64,000 nucleotides of DNA from JBKHJZ01 sp046537875 (GTDB lineage: Bacteria > Actinomycetota > Acidimicrobiia > Acidimicrobiales > VFJN01). This document shows, piece by piece, positions 58,212 through 64,000 of this stretch. The stretch covers positions 17,012 to 81,011 of the forward strand of contig JBKHJZ010000001.1 in the NCBI GenBank assembly GCA_046537875.1. Reading direction: 5' to 3'. Position 1 is the first letter of the stretch, and every line of letters begins with the position of its first letter. The notes beneath the pieces are model-generated. The model was not told the origin of the DNA. It saw nothing but the letters and a program-made list of their open reading frames with translations, and did no database searches. The position numbers and the translations under genes are program-made.

Positions 58212-59831
58212 ATGCGTCTGCTCCCGCAACTGACCCCGGAGAACGAGTGGTTCTGGACCTCGGGCGCCGACGGGCGCCTGCGCGTCCAGGGCTGCCGTGA
58301 CTGCTCGACGCTCGTGCACCCACCCGCTCCGGTCTGCCCGGCCTGCCGGAGCAGCAGCCGGGAGCCGACGCCGGTCTCCGGGCGGGCGACCGTGGCGGGC
58401 TACACGGTCAACTCGCACCCGTGGATCCCCGGGTTCGACCCGCCATACGTCATCGCGGTCGTGGCGCTGGAGGAATCGCCCGACGTCCGGCTGACCACGA
58501 ACATCGTCGGCTGCGACCCCGACGACGTGCACATCGGCCAGGAGGTCGCGGTGCGGTTCGAGGAGCACGACGGCGTGTTCCTCCCGCTGTTCGAGCCGAC
58601 CGGGGCGACCCACGAGAACCCGGTTCCCGAGCCGAAGCTGCCGGCGCCCCGGCCCGCGGCGAGCACCGACCGGTTCGAGCACCGGGCCGTGCTCTCGGGC
58701 ATCGGCCGCTCGGCGATCGGCCGCCGGCTCATGGTCGACCCGCTGTCGCTCACCGTCGACGCCTGCCTCGCGGCCATCGACGACGCCGGCCTGCGGCCCG
58801 ACGACATCGACGGCCTGTCGACCTACCCGGGCGCGGTGGGGATGGGCATGAGCGAGGGCGGCGTCACCGCCGTGGAGGAGGCGCTGCGCCTCCATCCCAC
58901 GTGGATCAACGGCGGCATGGACATCCCCGGGCCGGGCGGCGCGGTGATGAATGCCATGCTCGCCGTGTCGGCGGGCCTGTGCCGCCACGTCCTGTGCTTC
59001 CGGACGGTGTGGGAGACCACCTTCGCTGCCCGCGGCGGCACGGGTGCCACGGGCGGCGGCGGAGGGCCGGACTGGATGCAGTGGCGCCTGCCGTTCGGCG
59101 CGGCGTCGGCGGCGACCTGGATCGGCATGAACGCCAACCAGTACCTGCACCGCTACGGCGCCACCCGGGAGCTGTTCGGGCGCATCGCCGTGAACGCCCG
59201 CGCCAACGCCGGCCGGAACCCGCTGGCGATCTACCGCGAGCCGATGACGATGGACGACTACTTCGGCGCCCGGCCCATCACGAGCCCCTTCGGGCTCTAC
59301 GACTGCGACGTGCCCTGCGATGCGTCGATCGCCGTCATCGTGTCCGCGGCCGACGTCGCCGACGACCTGCCGCAGCCGGCGGTGCACGTCGAGGCGGTCG
59401 GCACGCAGGTCCTCGAGCGGATCTCGTGGGACCAGGGCACGCTCACCCACGAACCGCAGGTTCTCGGCCAGTCCGCCCACCTCTGGACCCGCACCGACCT
59501 CCGCCCGGACGACGTCGACGTGGCCCTGCTCTACGACGGCTTCACCTTCAACTGCGTGAGCTGGCTCGAGGGCCTCGGCTTCTGCGGCCTCGGCGAGGCG
59601 AAGGACTTCGTCGGCGACGGCAGCCGCATCGCCCTCGACGGTGAGCTGCCGCTGAACCCCCACGGGGGGCAGCTGTCCGAGGGTCGCACCCACGGCTTCG
59701 GGTTCGTCCACGAGGCCGTGCTCCAGCTGCGCCACGCGGCCGGGGAGCGCCAGGTGGCCGACGCGTCCACCGCCGTGGTGGCCACCGGCGGTGGCACGCC
59801 CTCCGGCGTGATGCTGCTGCGGAGCGCGTGA
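58212..59831 (+). CDS. Fused DUF35 zinc-ribbon/OB protein and thiolase-like (Ltp2-type) protein
   Basis: A 539-residue two-domain protein. Residues 1-135 are a DUF35: zinc ribbon Cys28, Cys31, Cys42 and Cys45, then an OB fold. Residues about 157-539 are a thiolase-like lipid-transfer protein with LNPHGGQLSEG (481-491, His484) and VATGGGTPSGV. In steroid-degrading actinobacteria the aldolase Ltp2 works with a separate DUF35 domain of ChsH2 to split a 3-hydroxyacyl-CoA side chain. Here the two parts are one chain. A retro-aldol or thiolytic cleavage is the likely role. It starts four bases after the SDR gene. Confidence 0.9.
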   Translation: MRLLPQLTPENEWFWTSGADGRLRVQGCRDCSTLVHPPAPVCPACRSSSREPTPVSGRATVAGYTVNSHPWIPGFDPPYVIAVVALEESPDVRLTTNIVGCDPDDVHIGQEVAVRFEEHDGVFLPLFEPTGATHENPVPEPKLPAPRPAASTDRFEHRAVLSGIGRSAIGRRLMVDPLSLTVDACLAAIDDAGLRPDDIDGLSTYPGAVGMGMSEGGVTAVEEALRLHPTWINGGMDIPGPGGAVMNAMLAVSAGLCRHVLCFRTVWETTFAARGGTGATGGGGGPDWMQWRLPFGAASAATWIGMNANQYLHRYGATRELFGRIAVNARANAGRNPLAIYREPMTMDDYFGARPITSPFGLYDCDVPCDASIAVIVSAADVADDLPQPAVHVEAVGTQVLERISWDQGTLTHEPQVLGQSAHLWTRTDLRPDDVDVALLYDGFTFNCVSWLEGLGFCGLGEAKDFVGDGSRIALDGELPLNPHGGQLSEGRTHGFGFVHEAVLQLRHAAGERQVADASTAVVATGGGTPSGVMLLRSA

Positions 59832-59889
59832 CCGGTCGTCGTCGACCCGGCGGGGCGGGGGATCGCACATCACGAAGGGGGGAGCTCAG

Positions 59890-61347
59890 GTGGACGACCA
59901 GACCACCATCGTCCAGCGCATCGCGACGCTGGCCCGGGAACAGGCCGACACGGTGGCGTTCACGCACGTCGGCGAGGACGGCGCCGAGCGCACGCTCCGC
60001 TGGGCCGAGCTCGACCGGTGGTCCGGCCAGCTCGCCGGCGAGCTCGCCGCGCGTGGCCTGGGGCACGGGCGGCGACTGGCCGTCGGGCTGCGCAACTCGC
60101 CGGAGCTCGTGTGTGCCGCCGTGGCCGCGTGGAAGCTGGGCGCCACCCCCGTCCCCGTCCGCTGGGACCTGCCGGCGTGGGAGCTGGAGCGGGTGCTCGA
60201 CGTGATCGACCCGGCGGTCGCGCTGCGCGACGAGGACCTGTGCTGGATCGCCGCGACCACCGAGCGACCGGTGCCCGAGCTGCCCGACGTGCTCGCACCC
60301 CACCTGCAGGGCATCTGCAGCAGCGGCTCGACCGGCACGCCGAAGATCATCCTCAGCTCCGTGCCGGCGGTGTTCCACCCGATCTACTCGACGCCGATGG
60401 CGGAGCAGTGGCGGCCGGTCCCGAGGCCGCAGACCGTGCTCGTCCTGGCGCCGATGTACCACATCAACGCCTTCGCCACGCTGCAGAACATGCTGTCCGG
60501 CGACCGGCTCGTCGTCCTCGAGAGGTTCGACGCCGCACGCGCGGTGGACGCCATCGAGCGGCACCGGGCGACGACGTTCACCGCGACGCCGACCATGCTC
60601 CAGCGCATCGCCGACCTCCCCGGCCTCCACGCCCGGGACCTCAGCAGCCTGGTGTGGGTGCTGCAGGGCGCCGCACCGATGCCGCCGTCGCTCGCCCGGC
60701 GGTGGATCGAGCTGATCGGCGCGGACAAGCTGTACATGGCCTACGGGATGACCGAGGCCATCGGCATCACGGCGCTCGACGGCGAGGAGTGGCTGGCCCA
60801 CGAGGGGAGCGTCGGGCGTGGGCAGCGCGGCACCGAGATCCGGGTGCTCGGCGAGGACGGGGCCGATCTCCCACCTGGTGACGTGGGCGAGATCTTCATG
60901 CGCGCCCCGGCCTACGGCGGCTCCACCTACCTCGGCGAGGCACCGCGGCTGCGGACCACGGACGACGGCTTCGCGAGCGTCGGCGACATGGGCCATCTCG
61001 ACGACGACGGCTACCTGTACGTCGTCGACCGGCGCGTCGATCTCATCGTCACCGGCGGTGCCAACGTCTTCCCCGCCGAGGTCGAGGCCGCGCTGATCGA
61101 CCACCCGAAGGCCGCGGACGTGGTCGTCATCGGCCTGCGCGACCCCGAGTGGGGGCGGCGCGTGCACGCGATCATCGAGCCCGCCACGCGGGACGACCCG
61201 CCCACGCTCGACGAGGTGCGCGCCTACGCGAGGTCCCGCCTCGCCGCCTACAAGATCCCGAAGAGCGTCGAGATCGTCGAGGCGATGCCGCGCAGCGCCG
61301 CCACCAAGGTCAACCGCGGACGGCTGGTCGCAGAGCGCGGCGGCTGA
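59890..61347 (+). CDS. AMP-forming acyl-CoA ligase
   Basis: A 485-residue adenylate-forming ligase. The phosphate loop is CSSGSTGTPKI (about 142-152), followed by YGMTEAIG (about 283-290) and a C-terminal AATKVNRGRL, so the catalytic lysine is kept in a divergent loop. The N-terminus is short. GTG 59890 has an AAGGGGGGAG site. It closes the operon that begins with the CoA transferase. It resembles ligases for aromatic or alicyclic acids. Substrate unknown. Confidence 0.9.
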   Translation: MDDQTTIVQRIATLAREQADTVAFTHVGEDGAERTLRWAELDRWSGQLAGELAARGLGHGRRLAVGLRNSPELVCAAVAAWKLGATPVPVRWDLPAWELERVLDVIDPAVALRDEDLCWIAATTERPVPELPDVLAPHLQGICSSGSTGTPKIILSSVPAVFHPIYSTPMAEQWRPVPRPQTVLVLAPMYHINAFATLQNMLSGDRLVVLERFDAARAVDAIERHRATTFTATPTMLQRIADLPGLHARDLSSLVWVLQGAAPMPPSLARRWIELIGADKLYMAYGMTEAIGITALDGEEWLAHEGSVGRGQRGTEIRVLGEDGADLPPGDVGEIFMRAPAYGGSTYLGEAPRLRTTDDGFASVGDMGHLDDDGYLYVVDRRVDLIVTGGANVFPAEVEAALIDHPKAADVVVIGLRDPEWGRRVHAIIEPATRDDPPTLDEVRAYARSRLAAYKIPKSVEIVEAMPRSAATKVNRGRLVAERGG

Positions 61348-61386
61348 CGGCCCCTCGGCTGACGGGCCCGGTTCGAGCTCGCTCTG

Positions 61387-61595
61387 TCAGACCGGACGGA
61401 GCAGCATCTCCTGGGCGACCGAGACGATGATGCGGCCGTCGGGGTCGCGGACCACGCCGCGCAGCGTCCCCCGGCGTTCACCCACGACGGTGTGCGAGCC
61501 ACCAACACCCCGTCGTCCCGCTCGTCGAGCGTGAGGTGCTCGACGGTCTCGGCGATGGCGGTGGCGACGTCGCGCTCGCGGTCGGCCGCCGTCAC
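61387..61595 (-). pseudogene. Acyl-CoA thioesterase remnant (N- and C-ends only)
   Basis: A frame from GTG 61595 gives DVATAIAETVEHLTLDERDD, like the start of a TesB thioesterase. Further on, in a different frame ending at TGA 61387, the strand encodes VVRDPDGRIIVSVAQEMLL, which matches the end of the same family (compare ASFVQDAMIRP in 47503-48336). The roughly 200 residues between are missing and the two pieces are out of frame. I read it as a deleted and frameshifted gene. It lies 40 bases after the ligase that ends the operon. Confidence 0.6.
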
Positions 61596-61624
61596 GACGA
61601 GGTCAGTCGTCCGTCGGGCGCGAC

Positions 61625-61654
61625 GGGGCGCCCGGCCGGTCGACCGGGCGCCCC
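61625..61654. terminator. Hairpin terminator after the transpeptidase gene
   Basis: A perfect 11-base stem GGGGCGCCCGG (61625-61635) and CCGGGCGCCCC (61644-61654) with an eight-base loop. It lies between the minus-strand transpeptidase gene, whose 3' end is at 61696, and the thioesterase remnant. Confidence 0.6.
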
Positions 61655-61695
61655 CTCGGGTGCGTGGTCACGATCTCCCACCACCCTGCATCTCA

Positions 61696-62442
61696 TCACG
61701 TGATCGTGACCGGTGTCCCGAGATTGACGATCTCGGCCAGGCGGGCGGCGATGTCGTTGGGCACCCGGATGCAGCCGTGGGACACGGCCCGGCCGATGCT
61801 GGCGGGGTCGTTGGTGCCGTGGATGCCCACCTGGCCGTCGCCGCCGGCGAACTCGGTGAGCGACTCGGAGTGGGCCGAGAGCCCGTAGGCGAACTGCCCG
61901 TAGGCGCCGCCCGGGTCGCCGGTGTCGAGCTTGTCGACCACGTAGTACCGGCCGGTGGGGGTGGGGTTGGTGTCGGTGCCGACCGCGACCGGGGTGGTGA
62001 GCACCTCGTCGCCCCCGGCATAGAGGGTCAGGGTCCGGGCCGCGAGGTCGATCTCGATGGCCTCGTCGAGCTCGCGGAGCTCGACCGCCGCCCGGGGGAT
62101 CCACCCCGTGGAGCCGTTGGGCCGCACCGGCAGCGCCACCTGCAGCCACTCGCCGTCGGTGTCCACCACCTGCAGGGCCCGGGGCGAGCCGAACTCGGTG
62201 GTCGCCGGCAACACGCTGGCCGGGGTGGCATCACCGGGGGATGCGTAGACCTCCAGGTCGCCGTGGGTGCGGGCGACGACGCTGCCCTGCTCGCCGGCGG
62301 GCCCGGAGGCCCGGGCGGTGGAGGACGTCGCCGTGGTCTCGGGCGCCGGGGAGGACTCCTCGGCGGCGGGCCCGCCGCCGCAGCCGGTCACGAGGACCAC
62401 GGCCACGGCGGCGAGCGTTGCGGTGATCCGCCGCACGACCAT
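61696..62442 (-). CDS. L,D-transpeptidase (YkuD) lipoprotein
   Basis: A 248-residue cell-wall enzyme. A lipoprotein signal runs to the lipobox LVTGC with Cys21; a Ser/Thr/Pro/Glu linker follows; the YkuD catalytic domain ends with HGT (208-210) and SHGC (221-224), so the nucleophile is Cys224. It makes 3-3 peptidoglycan crosslinks or anchors proteins to the wall. ATG 62442 overlaps the stop of the upstream gene (TGATG), so the pair is coupled. This gene does not belong to the catabolic set. A terminator hairpin follows. Confidence 0.92.
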   Translation of the reverse strand: MVVRRITATLAAVAVVLVTGCGGGPAAEESSPAPETTATSSTARASGPAGEQGSVVARTHGDLEVYASPGDATPASVLPATTEFGSPRALQVVDTDGEWLQVALPVRPNGSTGWIPRAAVELRELDEAIEIDLAARTLTLYAGGDEVLTTPVAVGTDTNPTPTGRYYVVDKLDTGDPGGAYGQFAYGLSAHSESLTEFAGGDGQVGIHGTNDPASIGRAVSHGCIRVPNDIAARLAEIVNLGTPVTIT

Positions 62443-62873
62443 CACCCGGTGAAGTTCGGGGTGGCGAGCACGGGCGGGTCGACGGTCGCCTCGGGCACGG
62501 GCTCGGGCTCGGGATCCGGCTCCGGCTCTTCCTCGCCGCCGCCGGGCTCGCCGTCGCAGTCCTCCGGCGGGTCCTCACCCTCGCACGGGTCCTCGGGCTC
62601 GCAGTCCTCCGGCGGGTCCTCGCTCTCGCAGGGATCCTCCGGCACCGGGCACGGCACGATCACGTCGTCGCACGGCTGGGGGATGCCGACCTCGTCGCCG
62701 GGGAACGTCGGGCCGGGGGCGGCGGTCGGGGACTCGACCAGTGGCCCCTCCACGATCGCCGACGCCCCGGCAGCCGCGGGGCTCACCAGGCCCATCGCCG
62801 CGACGGCGCCGACGAGCAGGATGTTCCGCAGGCTCGCACTGCGGCCGGCTCGCTGCTGCGTGTGCTGGTTCAT
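62442..62873 (-). CDS. Exported Cys/Pro/Glu-repeat protein
   Basis: A 143-residue protein with an N-terminal signal peptide (positive charges, then a hydrophobic stretch of about residues 18-38, cleaved near ASA). The mature part is acidic and low in complexity, with two 15-residue repeats of PEDPCExEDPPEDCE (78-92 and 93-107). It has six cysteines at 68, 75, 82, 91, 97 and 106, then a Pro/Glu tail. GGAGGAACCG precedes ATG 62873. Its stop overlaps the transpeptidase start, so it may be a wall-attached substrate or spacer for that enzyme; this is inference. Confidence 0.75.
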   Translation of the reverse strand: MNQHTQQRAGRSASLRNILLVGAVAAMGLVSPAAAGASAIVEGPLVESPTAAPGPTFPGDEVGIPQPCDDVIVPCPVPEDPCESEDPPEDCEPEDPCEGEDPPEDCDGEPGGGEEEPEPDPEPEPVPEATVDPPVLATPNFTG

Positions 62874-63003
62874 CGGTTCCTCCTGTGGTCCACCGCCCGG
62901 GCTCTCCGGCCGGTGCCACCCGTCCTGACCGACCACCCCCACCCCTCTTACGCGGTGCGGGGAGATTTCTTCGGCGGCGCACCGTCGGCGAGAATCGGCC
63001 ACC

Positions 63004-63852
63004 GTGAAGGTGCACGAGCTCACCACGACCGACGGGTTCATCGTCTTCGACCTCGACGCGGCCACCACGTCGGTCGGCGTGGTGCGGGCCGCACCCAAGG
63101 TCCTCCGCGACGGCGCCGTCATGCTGGCCAGGTCGGTCACGTACGCGTTCGCCTCGTTCGGGGTCGGCGGCCACGGCGGTGCATCGGCGGCGGTGAACGC
63201 GGCGCCCGACGCCCGCGACGACGCCCTCAAGGCGTTCGTGACCGAGATCGGGCCGCTCGCCGAGGAGGGCCGGCTCGTTCTCTCGCCCTCGGTCGGCACC
63301 TCCGCCGACGACCTGGCCCCGCTCGGCTGGGGCGACATCGATGCCGGCCTGCTGGCGACGGGCGCGCTGGCCGCCGCCCGGGTGGCGGGCCCGCTCGACT
63401 GGCGCACCGCGGCGGTCGTCGGGTCGGGGCCGGTGGCCGATGCCGCCCGCGCCCAGCTGGACGAGGCCGGGGCGACGGCGGCCGAGCCCAGGTTCGACGC
63501 CGAGTGCGACGTGCTGTTCGTCGCCGGCAAGGCGGGCTGCCTCGACCACCCCACCGCCGACGGGGTGCACGCCACCACGATCGTGCCGCTGTCACCGGTC
63601 CCGGTGACCGCCCGGGCGCTGGCGGTGCTCGGTCGGGCCGGCCGGGTGGTGGTCCCCGACTTCCTGTCGACCGCCGCACCCCTGCTGGCCGCCCACGATC
63701 CCGACGGTGGCGAGCCGGTGGAGCGGGTCAGCGCCGCGGTGCGCGACCTGGCCGACCGGGGCACCGGGATGTGGCTCGCCGCAGCCGAGCGCGCCGAGGA
63801 GAACCTGGCGACCTGGACCAGCGAGCGGCCCTTCGGCCGCCCACTCGCCTGA
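63004..63852 (+). CDS. Glu/Leu/Phe/Val dehydrogenase-like protein without catalytic residues
   Basis: A 282-residue protein, shorter than most family members (350-420). The N-terminal domain has the amino-acid dehydrogenase pattern: VRAAPKVLRDGAVMLARSVTY (28-47), then GGHGG (55-59) in place of GGGKGG, and LSPSVGTSADD (93-103) in place of the usual PxxDxGT. The NAD fold VVGSGPVADAA lies at 138-148. So the catalytic lysine and aspartate appear replaced by His57 and Ser96, and it may not be an enzyme, or may catalyse something else. GTG 63004 is the start. Confidence 0.7.
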   Translation: MKVHELTTTDGFIVFDLDAATTSVGVVRAAPKVLRDGAVMLARSVTYAFASFGVGGHGGASAAVNAAPDARDDALKAFVTEIGPLAEEGRLVLSPSVGTSADDLAPLGWGDIDAGLLATGALAAARVAGPLDWRTAAVVGSGPVADAARAQLDEAGATAAEPRFDAECDVLFVAGKAGCLDHPTADGVHATTIVPLSPVPVTARALAVLGRAGRVVVPDFLSTAAPLLAAHDPDGGEPVERVSAAVRDLADRGTGMWLAAAERAEENLATWTSERPFGRPLA

Positions 63853-63868
63853 TCCGCCGCCCGACGCG

Positions 63869-64000
63869 TCAGGCGTCGCCCGACGCGTCGCCCGAGTCCG
63901 CCGTCAGGTCCGGCGCCCGCGTCCCGTCCGGCGCCGCCGTTTCCCGAGGCATCAGGTTCCACCCCACGCCGCCCGAGGCAAACGGTTCCACTTCCGGAAC
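63869..64000 (-). CDS. C-terminal end of an unidentified protein (partial)
   Basis: The frame is open from the right window edge to TGA 63869 and gives 43 residues. It ends in a low-complexity acidic tail (DLTADSGDASGDA); the first part has FASGGVGWNLMPRETAAP. I do not recognise the protein. It converges with the gene that ends at 63852; the 16 bases between carry nothing clear. Confidence 0.5.
   Translation of the reverse strand, partial: VPEVEPFASGGVGWNLMPRETAAPDGTRAPDLTADSGDASGDA

Noticed and set aside
62470..62660. CRISPR or tandem DNA repeat
   Set aside because: The repetition codes the 15-residue PED repeats of the exported protein and has no spacers.
62442..63962. Single 506-codon minus-strand protein
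   Set aside because: Only the last 143 codons have a start with a ribosome site and a signal peptide; the rest is opposite the dehydrogenase-like gene.

Overview
The window is a dense, very GC-rich piece of actinobacterial chromosome. Many GTG starts, some TTG starts, start-stop overlaps of one to four bases, several apparently leaderless promoters and an abundance of acyl-CoA, SDR, P450 and TetR genes all suggest an actinomycete. My guess is a lineage such as Acidimicrobiia or a mycobacterium-like group, but no marker gene here settles it. I see no tRNA, rRNA, CRISPR array, insertion sequence, phage gene or transporter.

Almost everything is catabolic. I count eight acyl-CoA dehydrogenase (ACAD) proteins, six AMP-forming acyl-CoA ligases, six SDRs, four amidohydrolases, two P450s, two full-length enoyl-CoA hydratases (ECH), a thiolase, a CoA transferase, a DUF35-thiolase fusion, a Baeyer-Villiger monooxygenase, a Rieske oxygenase, a TauD-type dioxygenase, an F420-type oxidoreductase and four TetR regulators. 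The genes form short divergent operons.

Region by region. 1-5 kb: a partial amidohydrolase, an SDR, a nitroreductase, a P450 and a KshB-like reductase. 5-14 kb: a five-gene thiolase/ACAD/ligase operon, an aldehyde dehydrogenase and an amidohydrolase; the thiolase and amidohydrolase promoters share a dyad. 14-18.4 kb: an ECH and two TetR genes around a ligase. 18.4-27.6 kb: a long plus-strand operon with a ligase, an ACAD pair, an ACAD11-like protein followed by an APH-type kinase (a likely 4-hydroxyacyl-CoA kinase/elimination module), a vestigial ECH, a quinone oxidoreductase, an SDR and a DapB-like reductase. 27.6-35.5 kb: a second DapB-like gene, another ACAD pair, TauD, a GH3 glycosidase and an SDR. 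35.6-46.6 kb: a probable regulon of one TetR, marked by four near-identical operators, joining a ligase, SDR, amidohydrolase, cyclase, Baeyer-Villiger monooxygenase, Rieske oxygenase and SnoaL-like protein; a Tat-exported PHP protein lies between. 46.6-53.3 kb: a second regulon around a two-domain TetR, with F420 oxidoreductase, thioesterase, SDR, ECH, a small conserved protein and a ligase. 53.3-61.6 kb: amidohydrolase, P450, CoA transferase, SDR, DUF35-thiolase fusion, ligase and a decayed thioesterase. 61.7-64 kb: a cell-wall pair (L,D-transpeptidase and a Cys/Pro/Glu-repeat exported protein), a dehydrogenase-like protein without its catalytic residues, and the end of an unidentified gene.

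Taken together the genes could activate cyclic or branched hydrophobic acids or ketones as CoA esters, oxygenate them (P450, Baeyer-Villiger, Rieske, TauD), open rings (amidohydrolases, cyclase) and shorten chains by beta-oxidation or retro-aldol cleavage. The substrates cannot be read from the sequence.
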